Under the pieces are notes generated by a model, which did no database searches, was not told the origin of the DNA, and was given only the letters and a program-made list of their open reading frames with translations. Positions 1 through 8,949 of a stretch of 64,000 nucleotides of DNA are shown here, piece by piece. Positions within the stretch are counted from its first letter, which is position 1. Each line of letters begins with the position of its first letter. The position numbers were made by a program, and so were the translations under genes. Origin of the DNA: an uncultured Desulfobacterales bacterium (lineage in GTDB: Bacteria; Desulfobacterota; Desulfobulbia; Desulfobulbales; Desulfocapsaceae); the NCBI GenBank assembly GCA_937915545.1, contig CALGIJ010000017.1, positions 62,001 to 126,000 of the forward strand, written 5' to 3'.

Positions 1-2
1 AG

Positions 3-1562
3 GCGGCTGATGATCAGGGATACGAGCTGATTGCCCGACACCTCTGTCACGAAGATCTTCGCGTGCAGCACGAGGCGGTGAGCAGCATCGTCAAGCTCTC
101 CGGCAAGCAGCTCGGTGAACGCCTGCTGCACGCGCTGGAGTGCGTCGCCGAAGAACTTAAGCCTCAAGTCCTGCAGCTGCTGTGCGAGAACGGTCTCGAC
201 CAGCGCACAATCGTCAATGCCACCTTGCAACTGCTTGGCAGACGAGCGGGGTTCGGCTCCGGCAATCGCGAGCGTATCATCGGCGGCGGAATCGCTGTTC
301 TTAAGGCTTTCCCCAGTATTGCCGGGGTAGAGATGCTGCGCGAACTGGATTATGAATATCGCCGCAGCAGCGGGGAATTGACTCTGCAGGTCGAAGAGGC
401 TCTACGCTATGTGCAGCCACAACTGCGTCACCGGCGCCAGCGCGCAGTGAGGCGACCCGACCAGGTGGCGTTCGACGAGGACCCGCAGAGCCGGCAGAAC
501 GCCATGGTCGCCTTACATGGTGTCGAGGAAGAGGTGCGGCGGCTGTTGCAGAAGGGTGACATCGACAAGGCGACCAGCCATCTCCTCGAACAGGCCCAGG
601 CGGCAGTCCAGGCGCGCAATTATCCCTTGGCGGAGAGGTTGCGCGATCGGCTGCTGCAGATCAACCCCATGGCCCTCGACCAGGCGGTGGAACTCGGTGA
701 GCAGATCGAGCGGGAGAAACATGGCGGTCACGGCGAAACCACCCTCGAACCCTGGCCCGAACTGCAGGCGGCGCTGACCGTCGCCGAGCGCAAGGCGCTG
801 GTCGCCATCCTCCACCCGGAAGAGGTGCCCCGCGGGGAACTGGTGGTCGGCGCCGGGGAGAATGACCACGTTCTCTATTTCCTTGAGAACGGCACCATCA
901 ACCTCCATTGCCGCTCATGCGGGAATGACAACTTCCTCAAGCGTGTCGGGCCGGGGGCGGTGCTTGGTACCGATCAGTTCTTTTCCCCCTCGGTATGGAC
1001 CGTGACCCTGGTCGCGGCGACTGATGTCCGCCTGCTGGTACTTGACGGCAACGAGTTTTTCGCTCTTGCCGAAAGCCACCTCCTCCTCGAGGATAAGTTG
1101 CAGCTCTTTTGCGAAAGTTTCGCCAACATCCCCGAGCTGCTGAAGATGTCGGGGGAGGAACGCCGCGAATACCCGCGATTCCCGGCGCCTCTCTTTACCC
1201 GCAACACCCTCATCGATCCCTGGGGCAATCGCGGGCGGCGCAGCTTCCGCGGCGAATTGCTCGATATCTCGCGCAGCGGCCTCTCCTTCGCTATCAGGCT
1301 TTCCAGCCGCAGCAACGGCAAGCTCCTCCTTGGCAGGCGCATTCAGTGCGAGGTCGAAGAGAATGAAAACGCGGCGATGATCACCTGCAGCGGGGTCATC
1401 GTCGGCGTGCGTCATCGCGATCCCGCTGCCCAGGATGCCACCATCCACGTCAAACTTGCCGAAACCATCGATCGCGACTGCTTCGAGCGCATCCTCGCCT
1501 GTCGCGGCAAGCGGCAGTTTTCGCCGGAGGATCGCCAAGGCGGCCATGGCGATGTGGCCTAA
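3..1562 (+). CDS. HEAT-like / cyclic-nucleotide-binding / PilZ protein, 5' truncated by window edge
   Basis: The frame is open to the left edge, so the true start lies outside the window; a GTG at 63 is only an internal possibility. Numbering from that GTG, residues 1-125 are helical and HEAT-repeat-like. Residues 237-350 resemble a cyclic-nucleotide-binding (Crp-type) beta roll. Residues 366-485 are a PilZ domain with the arginine-rich ERREYPRF entry and the DISRSG motif (401-406), the two elements that bind cyclic di-GMP in this family. The protein may therefore combine cNMP and c-di-GMP sensing, but no output domain is visible. It overlaps the next gene by 17 bases, suggesting translational coupling. 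cNMP specificity cannot be read from the sequence. Confidence 0.8.
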   Translation, partial: AADDQGYELIARHLCHEDLRVQHEAVSSIVKLSGKQLGERLLHALECVAEELKPQVLQLLCENGLDQRTIVNATLQLLGRRAGFGSGNRERIIGGGIAVLKAFPSIAGVEMLRELDYEYRRSSGELTLQVEEALRYVQPQLRHRRQRAVRRPDQVAFDEDPQSRQNAMVALHGVEEEVRRLLQKGDIDKATSHLLEQAQAAVQARNYPLAERLRDRLLQINPMALDQAVELGEQIEREKHGGHGETTLEPWPELQAALTVAERKALVAILHPEEVPRGELVVGAGENDHVLYFLENGTINLHCRSCGNDNFLKRVGPGAVLGTDQFFSPSVWTVTLVAATDVRLLVLDGNEFFALAESHLLLEDKLQLFCESFANIPELLKMSGEERREYPRFPAPLFTRNTLIDPWGNRGRRSFRGELLDISRSGLSFAIRLSSRSNGKLLLGRRIQCEVEENENAAMITCSGVIVGVRHRDPAAQDATIHVKLAETIDRDCFERILACRGKRQFSPEDRQGGHGDVA

Positions 1563-2553
1563 GACCGTACAGGTGGCAGGTCTTAGCCTGTCGCCGCCGG
1601 TGGCGCTGGCGCCGATGGTGGGGCTGTCCCATTCGGCACTGCGCAGTCTGCTGCTGCAGCGGGGAGGGATCGGCCTCTTGTTCACCGAAATGCTGGCCGC
1701 GCGACGTCTGCCCCATGACAACGCCCTGATCTCTCCGCTGCTGAGAACGAGCGATGGCGAGCGTCCGCTCTTCTACCAGCTGCTTGTCTCCTCCGTAGAG
1801 GAAGTGGGACCGGCAGTGGATAAGGTGCACCGCCTGGGGGGCGACGGCATCGACCTCAACCTCGGTTGCCCGGCGCCTCTGGTGAGGCGGCAGGGGGGCG
1901 GAGCGGCGCTGGTCGAGGATGAGGAGCGGCTGCGGACCATCCTCGCCACTCTGCGCAAACAGACGACGCTGCCGCTGAGCGTCAAGATCCGCCTCGGGCC
2001 GCACGGTGATGTCCCTGCTCTGCGCCGGCGCTGTCGCTTCCTGGTCGACGAGGGGGTTGATCTGATCACCATTCACGCGCGCCTTGATGGCGAAAAGTTC
2101 TGCCGCCGGCCACGCTGGGAAGTGGTGGGGGAGGTGGCGCCAGATCTCCCCGTACCCGTATTCGTCAACGGTGGCATCTTCTCCGTCGACGAGGCGCGAC
2201 GCAGCCTGCAGCTCTCCGGCGCGGCGGGCCTGATGATCGGTCGCGGCGCCGTATCACGGCCGGAGCTCTGCGCCGCCATTGCCGACGAACTCTACGGGTG
2301 GCGCTCGCAGGTGGAGCCATGGAGGCCCGAGGAAACGTATTTTCGTTTCTATGGCCTGCTCGAAGAGCGCTTTGCCCCGGAACGCCGTCTCGGCAGACTG
2401 AAGCAGTTCACCACCTATTTCGCAGCGCCGCTCCCCTTTGGCCATGGGCTGGCCAGCGCCGTGCAGGCCAGCAGGACCATGGCCGAGGCCAGGGACAGGG
2501 CGCAGAATTTTTTTCAGAAATCAACAGAAAACGCCAGCCACAGGGAGGATTGA
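1546..2553 (+). CDS. dus: tRNA-dihydrouridine synthase
   Basis: FMN-dependent reduction of uridine to dihydrouridine in tRNA. The 335-residue protein has the Dus TIM-barrel signatures: VALAPMVGLS near the N-terminus, NLGCPAP carrying the catalytic cysteine, FVNGGI, and MIGRGA for FMN phosphate binding. I chose the ATG at 1546, which has AAGG five bases upstream; a second ATG lies at 1552. A longer in-frame extension to 1435 lies inside the previous gene and is not Dus-like. Which Dus subfamily (A, B or C) cannot be decided here. The stop codon is two bases before the phasin-like gene. Confidence 0.88.
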   Translation: MAMWPKTVQVAGLSLSPPVALAPMVGLSHSALRSLLLQRGGIGLLFTEMLAARRLPHDNALISPLLRTSDGERPLFYQLLVSSVEEVGPAVDKVHRLGGDGIDLNLGCPAPLVRRQGGGAALVEDEERLRTILATLRKQTTLPLSVKIRLGPHGDVPALRRRCRFLVDEGVDLITIHARLDGEKFCRRPRWEVVGEVAPDLPVPVFVNGGIFSVDEARRSLQLSGAAGLMIGRGAVSRPELCAAIADELYGWRSQVEPWRPEETYFRFYGLLEERFAPERRLGRLKQFTTYFAAPLPFGHGLASAVQASRTMAEARDRAQNFFQKSTENASHRED

Positions 2554-2555
2554 CA

Positions 2556-2891
2556 ATGATCGAGCTTATCAAGAAAGCGGTACTGACGGGGATGGGAGCG
2601 GCCTCGCTCACCAAGGAGAAGATCGATGAGTTTTCCCGCGAGCTGATCAATGCCGGCAAGCTCTCCGAGCAGGAAGGGGAGAAGCTCGTCCAGGAGATGC
2701 GCCGTCGAGCCGACGAATCCAAGGAATCGCTCAAGCAGCAGATCGACCGGGTGGTCGCGGTGACCCTGCAGGGCATGCAGATCGCCAAGAAAGAGGATAT
2801 TGACATGCTGCAGGCGGAGATCGCCGCCTTGCGCCAGGAAGTGGCAGAGCTGCGTGCCGCCAAGGAGACCCCCCCTAGCCCCGCCTCCTGA
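2556..2891 (+). CDS. phasin / poly-granule-associated family protein
   Basis: A 111-residue, almost entirely helical, charged protein. It starts MIELIKKAVLTGMGAASLT and ends in a heptad-like stretch (about residues 80-103) that should form a coiled coil, as in PhaF/phasin-like proteins. GGAGG at 2544-2548 fits the ATG at 2556. No polyhydroxyalkanoate synthase gene is in the window, so a granule role is not supported locally; a general coiled-coil regulatory role is equally possible. The last 17 bases overlap the end of convergent murJ. Confidence 0.7.
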   Translation: MIELIKKAVLTGMGAASLTKEKIDEFSRELINAGKLSEQEGEKLVQEMRRRADESKESLKQQIDRVVAVTLQGMQIAKKEDIDMLQAEIAALRQEVAELRAAKETPPSPAS

Positions 2892-4470
2892 AGCGCGCGC
2901 CGAGTTTTTCGACGAAGACGTTCAGCTCGCTCAGACCGAGCAGGGAGAGAAGTGTCGTGTAGGAGAGCGTCGCCACGGCGATGGAGGCGCCCAGTACCGC
3001 CCCCTGCCGAAGGAGGTCCCCGGCCCACCATGTGGCGAAGGCTCCCTTGGCGAGGAACAGCACCAGCGACAGCAATGCCGTGGCAAGGGCGACCTTGCCC
3101 GCGCCGAGGAACAGCCGTCGCAGCGGATAGCCGCCCAGGGAAAAATACAGCACCGTCATCAGAAAGAGGAAGTTGAGGAGCATGGTGCCGGAGGTGGCCA
3201 GGGCGATGGCACGGTGCTGCAGGCTGTCGATGGTGAGCAGGACGATGCCGACATTGACGGCGATGGCGAGAAAGCTGGCGATAACTGGAATCCTCGTCTT
3301 ATTGAGGGCATAGAAGGCAGGCACCAGCACTTTGTTGGCGGAATAGGCGAGCAGGCCGAAGGCGTAGCAGGCGAGCGTCTGGGCTGTGGCCAGGGTGTCG
3401 GCGGCGGTAAAGGCGCCGCGCTCGTAGATGATGCGGATGATGGGCTCGGCGAGGATCACCAGCCCGGCGGTGGCGGGGATGGTGAGGGCGAAGACCATGG
3501 TCAGCGAGGAGATCATGGTCTCCTTCATCGCCACCAGATCGCGGTCTGCCGCCTGCCGCGAGAGCACCGGCAGCATGGCGATGGACAGTGCCACCCCGAA
3601 AAGGCCGATGGGCAGCTGCACCAGTCGAAAAGCATAATAGAGCCAGGAGACGGCGCCCTCGCCGCACGAGGCGGCGAAATTGGTATTGATGAACAGGGTG
3701 ATCTGCGTCGCCGACATGCCGATTATGGCGGGAATCATCAGTGCGAGGACCCGGCGCAGGCCAGGGTCTCCAAGGTCGAGCACCAGACGGTAGGCGAAGC
3801 CGGTCCGCCACAGGGTCGGCAGTTGCATGCCCAGCTGCAGAATTCCGCCGAGGAGAGTGCCGATGGCCATGCCGAGGATGGCCGGCTGGCCGAAACGGGG
3901 CAGGATCAGGGCCAGGGCGGTGCCACCGAGTATTGAGCCGAGGTTGAAGAAGCTCGACGCCATGGCCGGAACGAAGAAACGTCCCTTGGTGTTGAGGATG
4001 CCCATGACCACCGCCGCCAGGGAAATGCAGATGAGAAAGGGCGACATGGCCCTGGTGAGGAGGACGGTGAGTTCCGCTTTGCCGGCGGTGGCGGAAAAGT
4101 CGGGGGCGAGCAGGGCGACGATCTCGCCGGCGAAAACGACGGTCAGCAGGGTGATGAGGCTGAGCAGGACGAGGAAGAAATTGAGCACGTTGCTCGCCAG
4201 GCGCCAGGTTTCCTCGGCGCTGCGCTGCTTGTCGCAGGCTGAGAAGACGGTGACAAAGGCGGCGGACAGCGCCCCCTCGGCGAAGAGGTCGCGCAGAAGG
4301 TTAGGGATGCGGAAAGCGACGACGAAGGCGTCGTAGACCATGCCGGCGCCGAAGAGGCCGGCGAAGACCTGCTCGCGGATCAGGCCAAGCACCCGACTGC
4401 ACATCACCGCCACGCCAACGGAAGCGGCCGATCTGGCAATTGTTTTCTGGTTTTCTTGTGGAGTGTTCAC
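2875..4470 (-). CDS. murJ: lipid II flippase MurJ
   Basis: Integral membrane MOP-superfamily protein that translocates lipid II across the inner membrane for peptidoglycan synthesis. The 531 residues are hydrophobic throughout, consistent with about 14 membrane segments. The N-terminus carries the MurJ hallmarks SRVLGLIRE, DAFVVAFRIPNLLRDLFAEG and AFVTVFS. I took the GTG at 4470 (VNTPQENQKTIARSA...) because alignable MurJ sequence begins there; the frame stays open to an ATG at 4542 and neither start has a clear Shine-Dalgarno. The 3' end overlaps the phasin-like gene by 17 bases in convergent orientation. Confidence 0.93.
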   Translation of the reverse strand: MNTPQENQKTIARSAASVGVAVMCSRVLGLIREQVFAGLFGAGMVYDAFVVAFRIPNLLRDLFAEGALSAAFVTVFSACDKQRSAEETWRLASNVLNFFLVLLSLITLLTVVFAGEIVALLAPDFSATAGKAELTVLLTRAMSPFLICISLAAVVMGILNTKGRFFVPAMASSFFNLGSILGGTALALILPRFGQPAILGMAIGTLLGGILQLGMQLPTLWRTGFAYRLVLDLGDPGLRRVLALMIPAIIGMSATQITLFINTNFAASCGEGAVSWLYYAFRLVQLPIGLFGVALSIAMLPVLSRQAADRDLVAMKETMISSLTMVFALTIPATAGLVILAEPIIRIIYERGAFTAADTLATAQTLACYAFGLLAYSANKVLVPAFYALNKTRIPVIASFLAIAVNVGIVLLTIDSLQHRAIALATSGTMLLNFLFLMTVLYFSLGGYPLRRLFLGAGKVALATALLSLVLFLAKGAFATWWAGDLLRQGAVLGASIAVATLSYTTLLSLLGLSELNVFVEKLGARFRRRG

Positions 4471-4617
4471 GCGCGTCGATCGGTTGAGGGGGATTGCCCG
4501 CGGGCGCCCGGCAGCATACCGCAATTGACCCGGGAATGCCACTGTAGATACCCAGTCTGCTGATCATTTCACCTACCCAAGTATTTTCGGCTCCCCACGC
4601 TTTAGGACTGATCGTGC

Positions 4618-4647
4618 TTGACTTTGTAAATTGAAATTGAATATATG
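4618..4647 (+). promoter_or_regulatory. probable sigma-70-type promoter of the EF-G-like gene
   Basis: TTGACT at 4618-4623 is followed after about 17-18 bases of AT-rich DNA by an ATATAT/TATATG -10 region ending at 4647. This is unusually AT-rich for the locality. It lies about 95 bases before the start codon at 4743, which is preceded by GAGGAG at 4731-4736. Confidence 0.6.
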
Positions 4648-4742
4648 AGTGTGTCGTTCGGCAGGGCGCCTGGGAACGGCAGTCGGAACCAGTGGATATT
4701 TGCATTAAGCATTGAAAAATCGTCGTTTTTGAGGAGATACGA

Positions 4743-6803
4743 ATGCAGGATACAAATATGGTGAGAAATGTTGCCCTTCTTGGCCACGGAAATAGCGGCA
4801 AGACCTCCCTGGCCGAGGCAATGCTCTTCAGCGCCGGTAAAATCGGCCGCATGGGCAGGGTCGACGACGGTACGGCGGCCATGGACTACGAAGAAGAGGA
4901 GACCAGCCGCAAGATATCCATCAGCACCAGTTTCCACAACTACCAGTGGAAAAAGCATGACGTCTTCCTCCTCGACACCCCCGGCGACGACAACTTCCTC
5001 AACGAGACCATATTTGCCGCCCATGTCTGCGACAGCGCCATCTTCACCATGGACGCGGTTATTGGGGTCAAAGGTCAGACCATCAAATTCGCCAAGATCC
5101 TCAAGAAGCGCAACACCCCGACGATCATCGCCGTCAGCAAGATGGATCGCGAGCGCGCCAATTTCCAGCTCTGCGTCGACCAGATCCGTGAATCGATGCC
5201 CTTCAAGCCGGTCATCCTCCATCTGCCCATCGGGGCGGAGGACAACTTCCAGGGCTACGTCGATCTGGTCACCGGCAAAGCCTTCCTGTTCGACGGCGAC
5301 AAAGGCAACCTTAAGCCCGTCGATGTGCCCAGCGACATGCAGGCGGAAGTCGCCTCCCTGCAGGAGGCCCTGATGGAATCGGTGGCCGAGACCGACGACG
5401 AGCTCATCGAGAAGTTCCTCGAAGAAGGCGTTCTCAGCACCGAGGAACTGGTCGGCGGCCTGCGCCGTGGTCTCGCCAGGGCTGCCATTTCCCCGGTGTG
5501 CGTCTGCTCCGCCACCCTCAACAAGGGGGTCACGGCGATCATGGAGGTCATCAACAACTATATGCCGTCCCCCAAGGACTGCGCGCCGATGCCCGCCACC
5601 AAGGACAACGGCGAGACGGTCAGCATTCAGCCGGATGAAAACGGCCCCTTCACCGCCCTGGTCTTCAAGACCATGGCCGATCCCTATGCCGGGCGTCTGA
5701 CCATCTTCCGGGTCTTCAGCGGTACCGCCAAAGGCGACACCTTCTATAACGCCAACAAGAAAACCGCCGAGCGCTTCGGCCAGCTCTACGTACTCGAAGG
5801 CAAGGAGCAGAAGGCCACCGACTACGTCGGACCGGGCATGATCATCGCCGTCCCCAAACTGAAGGAGACAGTGACTGGAGACACCCTCTGCGAGAGCGCC
5901 AATCCGGTGCTCCTGCCGTCGCCGGAGCCGCTCAAGCCGGTCATCTCCTATGCGGTCAGCGCCAAGAAGGGCGACGAGGAAAAGGTTTTCTCCTCCATCA
6001 CCAAGCTCCTCGACGAGGACCTCACCCTGCAGATCACCCGTCAGCCGGAAACCAAACAGGTATTGCTGTCCGGTGTCGGCCGTGTCCATCTCGACGTCGT
6101 CGGGGCACGCATCAAGCGCAAGTTCGGTGTGGAGATGGAGCTCAGCGTGCCGAAGATTCCCTATCGCGAGACCATCCGCTCCAGCGCCAGGGTGCAGGGG
6201 CGGCACAAGAAACAGAGCGGTGGCCGCGGCCAGTTCGGTGATTGCTGGATCGAGATCTCGCCGCTGCCGGGCGGACATTACGAGTTCGTCGACCAGATTG
6301 TCGGCGGGGTCATCCCCCAGCAGTACCGCCCCGCCGTCGACAAGGGCATCCAGGAAGCCATGGAGCGCGGCGTTCTCGCCGGCTATCCGGTGATCGATAT
6401 CAAAGTGGCCCTAGTGGACGGCTCCTATCATACCGTCGACTCCTCGGAGATGGCCTTCAAGATCGCCGGCTCGCTGGCCTTCAAAAAAGGCGCCCAGGAG
6501 GCGGGTTTGGTGCTGCTTGAACCCTATGTCAATATGGAAATCAGAGTCGGCAAGGAGCACGTCGGCGATGTCATGGGCGACCTCAACTCGCGCCGCGGCA
6601 AGGTCATGGGCATGGACTCCGCCGATGGCATGGAGATCATCAACGCCCAGGTGCCCCAGGCCGAGGTCCAGGCCTACGCCACCGACCTCACCTCGATGAC
6701 CGGCGGACTTGGCAGCTTTACGGTGACCCCCTCACACTACGAGGAGGTGCCGTCCCATATCGCCGACAAGATCATCGCCGAGTCCAACGTGCAGAACGGT
6801 TGA
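4743..6803 (+). CDS. elongation factor G-like translational GTPase (EF-G paralogue)
   Basis: A 686-residue protein with full EF-G domain order: GTP-binding domain (P-loop GHGNSGKTS, G3 DTPGDDNF, G4 SKMD), domain II, and domains III-V (C-terminal GKVMGMDS). It belongs to the FusA2/EF-G-related class. The G3 motif reads DTPGD where canonical EF-G has DTPGH, so the catalytic histidine is replaced by aspartate, and G4 has S in place of N. GAGGAG seven bases before the ATG and a strong promoter support expression. It is not in a str operon with rpsL/rpsG/tuf, so the housekeeping fusA is presumably elsewhere. Role in translocation, recycling or stress is unknown. Confidence 0.88.
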   Translation: MQDTNMVRNVALLGHGNSGKTSLAEAMLFSAGKIGRMGRVDDGTAAMDYEEEETSRKISISTSFHNYQWKKHDVFLLDTPGDDNFLNETIFAAHVCDSAIFTMDAVIGVKGQTIKFAKILKKRNTPTIIAVSKMDRERANFQLCVDQIRESMPFKPVILHLPIGAEDNFQGYVDLVTGKAFLFDGDKGNLKPVDVPSDMQAEVASLQEALMESVAETDDELIEKFLEEGVLSTEELVGGLRRGLARAAISPVCVCSATLNKGVTAIMEVINNYMPSPKDCAPMPATKDNGETVSIQPDENGPFTALVFKTMADPYAGRLTIFRVFSGTAKGDTFYNANKKTAERFGQLYVLEGKEQKATDYVGPGMIIAVPKLKETVTGDTLCESANPVLLPSPEPLKPVISYAVSAKKGDEEKVFSSITKLLDEDLTLQITRQPETKQVLLSGVGRVHLDVVGARIKRKFGVEMELSVPKIPYRETIRSSARVQGRHKKQSGGRGQFGDCWIEISPLPGGHYEFVDQIVGGVIPQQYRPAVDKGIQEAMERGVLAGYPVIDIKVALVDGSYHTVDSSEMAFKIAGSLAFKKGAQEAGLVLLEPYVNMEIRVGKEHVGDVMGDLNSRRGKVMGMDSADGMEIINAQVPQAEVQAYATDLTSMTGGLGSFTVTPSHYEEVPSHIADKIIAESNVQNG

Positions 6804-6818
6804 GCAGGACGAGAGGCC

Positions 6819-7334
6819 ATGAGCATAGCCACCGCAGGCTATACCTTCGCCGTGCTCACCATGAGCGACAAGGGATCACGGGGCGAGCGGGTGGACGAGA
6901 GCGGCGCCTATCTGCTGGGACGCCTGGCTGAAGAGGGCTACCGGCAGAGCGCCTATGCCTTGGTGCCCGACCGTATTGCCGACATCGTCCAGCAGCTGCG
7001 GCACTTCGCCGACGACCTCAAGGTGTCGCTGGTGGTCACCACCGGCGGCACCGGGCTCTCCCCCAGCGATGTCACCCCCGAGGCGATGAACGAGGTGCTG
7101 GAACGCGAGATTCCCGGCATGGCCGAGGCGATGCGCGCCGCCAGCATGGCCAAGACCAATCGCGCCATGCTCTCTCGCGGTCGCGCCGGCACCCGCGGCA
7201 CGACACTCATCGTCAACCTGCCCGGCAGCCTCAAGGCGGTGAAAGAAAACCTCGAGGTGATCCTGCCGGTACTTCCCCACGCCCTGGAAAAAATTGCGGG
7301 CGGCACCGCCGATTGCGGAGCCGCCCACGATTGA
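6819..7334 (+). CDS. mog: molybdopterin adenylyltransferase MogA
   Basis: Adenylylates molybdopterin before metal insertion in molybdenum/tungsten cofactor synthesis. The 171-residue length and single MoCF-binding fold fit MogA rather than MoeA. TGGTGLSPSDVTPEA (residues 75-89) and the LPGS loop (134-137) are the diagnostic motifs. It begins 15 bases after the EF-G-like gene and may be co-transcribed. Another Moco gene, moaA, lies near 49 kb. Sulfate reducers commonly need the cofactor for formate dehydrogenases, but none is in this window. Confidence 0.92.
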   Translation: MSIATAGYTFAVLTMSDKGSRGERVDESGAYLLGRLAEEGYRQSAYALVPDRIADIVQQLRHFADDLKVSLVVTTGGTGLSPSDVTPEAMNEVLEREIPGMAEAMRAASMAKTNRAMLSRGRAGTRGTTLIVNLPGSLKAVKENLEVILPVLPHALEKIAGGTADCGAAHD

Positions 7335-7388
7335 CCCTCTCCGGGGTCTTCGCTGTCAGAACCACCCAAAGCGGAGTGGCACCGTGTA

Positions 7389-8450
7389 TCAGGCCGGTGG
7401 CCTGATGAGCACGCGCTCGCCGTTGCCCTCCTCCATGGCGACGATCTCGCCGATAAGGAAGACTTCCTCGCCCAGGGCAGTGAAGTGATGGGCGATATCG
7501 TTGGCCAACTCTTCATTGACCACCACCAGCAGGCCGATACCCATATTGAAGGTGCGGAACATTTCCTCGTCGGTGACTTCCCCCAGTCGCTGCAAGAGCG
7601 GGAAAATCGGCGGGATGCGCCACGTGCCACGCTCGATCACCGCCTGACAGCCGCGTGGCAGAACCCGCGGGATGTTGTCGATGAAGCCGCCCCCGGTATT
7701 GTGCACCATGCCGTTGATTCGATAGTTCTTGAGCACGTTGAGTACCGACTGCACATAGATGCGCGTCGGCTTGAGCAGCTCTTCGCCGAGGGTGCAGCCC
7801 AGTTCCTCCATGTAATGGTTGACGGTGAGGCGGTGGTCGGTGAAGCAGATCTTGCGCACCAGGGAAAATCCGTTGGAATGCAGACCGCTGGAGGCGAGAC
7901 CGAGGATCTTGTCGCCGGCGCGGATGTCAGAGCCGTCGATGATGGCGTCACGATCGACGATACCGGTGACGAAGCCGGCCAGATCGTAATCTTTTTCCTG
8001 ATAAAGGCCAGGCATCTCCGCGGTTTCACCGCCGACAAGCGAGCAGTTGGCCTGGCGGCAGCCCTCGGCGATACCGCTGATGATGGCCTTGGCAACCTCG
8101 ACGTCGAGGCTGCCGACGGCGAAGTAGTCGAGGAAGCAGAGTGGCGTGGCCCCCCCGACGATAAGGTCGTTGACGCACATTGCCACCAGGTCGATGCCGA
8201 TGGTGTCATGGCGCTCGCACATCTGGGCGATGCGCAGCTTGGTGCCAACTCCGTCGGTGGAGTTGACGATCACCGGCTTCTTGTACTTGTTGGTGTCGAT
8301 GGCAATGTGCGAGGAGAAACCGCCGATACCCCCGAGAACGCCGCGTTGATGGGTGGCGGCGACCATGTCCTTGATAGCCTCGACAAAGGCGTTGCCCTTG
8401 TCGATATCCACACCGGCTTCTTTGTATTTACTCGTTTTTTCGTTATTCAT
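7389..8450 (-). CDS. purM: phosphoribosylformylglycinamidine cyclo-ligase (AIR synthetase)
   Basis: Converts FGAM plus ATP to 5-aminoimidazole ribonucleotide in purine synthesis. The 353-residue protein shows the PurM/SelD superfamily signatures: RGVLGGIGGFSSH, NSTDGVGTKL for substrate and metal binding, CVNDLIVGGA, GGETAEMPG, and GLHSNGFSLVR. The ATG at 8450 (MNNEKTSKYKEAGVDIDKGN) is the conventional family start; the upstream in-frame extension to 8651 is not PurM-like. Expressed alone from the promoter at 8525-8553, divergent from the DUF2065 gene. Confidence 0.95.
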   Translation of the reverse strand: MNNEKTSKYKEAGVDIDKGNAFVEAIKDMVAATHQRGVLGGIGGFSSHIAIDTNKYKKPVIVNSTDGVGTKLRIAQMCERHDTIGIDLVAMCVNDLIVGGATPLCFLDYFAVGSLDVEVAKAIISGIAEGCRQANCSLVGGETAEMPGLYQEKDYDLAGFVTGIVDRDAIIDGSDIRAGDKILGLASSGLHSNGFSLVRKICFTDHRLTVNHYMEELGCTLGEELLKPTRIYVQSVLNVLKNYRINGMVHNTGGGFIDNIPRVLPRGCQAVIERGTWRIPPIFPLLQRLGEVTDEEMFRTFNMGIGLLVVVNEELANDIAHHFTALGEEVFLIGEIVAMEEGNGERVLIRPPA

Positions 8451-8524
8451 TGCTGGGCCGAGAGAGGTGGTGGCCGCGGTTCGCCGAAGCGTTGCAGGAA
8501 AAAGAACCGGGCCGTTTTCGGGCA

Positions 8525-8553
8525 ATAATATTAGTGCCACGGAGAAAAAGCAA
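8525..8553 (-). promoter_or_regulatory. probable purM promoter
   Basis: On the minus strand TTGCTT (8553-8548) and TATTAT (8530-8525) are separated by exactly 17 bases, close to sigma-70 consensus. The -10 lies about 75 bases upstream of the purM ATG. Confidence 0.6.
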
Positions 8554-8650
8554 TGCAATTGCGCCGGGGAGCGACGAAGGTCACCCGCCGTGGCGGCAGC
8601 GATCACGAGGCGGTTGAAAAAGCGGTCCTCTTCTGGTAGAAAGAGCGCCA

Positions 8651-8851
8651 ATGAAACTCCTTGTCCTCCTCCTGGGTATGGTGCTGATCGTCGAGGGGCT
8701 GCCCTATGTGGCCGCTCCGGACATCATGCAGAACTGGCTGAAGAAGCTCGTCGAGCTTCCTCCCGCCCAGTTGCGCCTCATGGGGCTGGTGGCCATGGGC
8801 ATTGGCCTTGCGATCTGTTATATCGTGCAGAAAACCGAGCTGTTGTCATAA
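8651..8851 (+). CDS. DUF2065 (YjeT-like) small membrane protein
   Basis: A 66-residue protein with two hydrophobic segments, LLVLLLGMVLIVEGLPY near the N-terminus and LMGLVAMGIGLAICYIV near the C-terminus, joined by PDIMQNWLKKL. This is the layout of the DUF2065/YjeT family, whose function is unknown. It is monocistronic here, divergent from purM, with a weak stem-loop at 8923-8949 downstream. Confidence 0.8.
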   Translation: MKLLVLLLGMVLIVEGLPYVAAPDIMQNWLKKLVELPPAQLRLMGLVAMGIGLAICYIVQKTELLS

Positions 8852-8922
8852 TTTTCCGGGGGCGCGGCCAGTGTGCCGCACGTCTCTCGCCGCCGTCGAA
8901 CGGCTGATTCCGGGGATAGTGT

Positions 8923-8949
8923 GGTACGGCGATGCTGTACCGAGCTTTT
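8923..8949 (+). terminator. possible terminator after the DUF2065 gene
   Basis: Arms GGTACGGC (8923-8930) and GCTGTACC (8934-8941) pair over 8 positions with one G-T wobble and a 3-base loop, followed by GAGCTTTT. The T-run is short and the loop tight, so this may instead be a regulatory palindrome upstream of corA. Confidence 0.35.

Noticed and set aside
4602..6278. 558-residue open frame antisense to the EF-G-like gene
   Set aside because: It lies fully opposite a clear GTPase and has no domain signature; high GC makes stop codons rare in this frame.
8915..8923. ATAGTGTG motif here, near era (20860-20867) and near moaA (minus strand, about 48993-49000)
   Set aside because: Three copies of an 8-mer on both strands of 64 kb is about what chance gives, and flanking bases do not agree.
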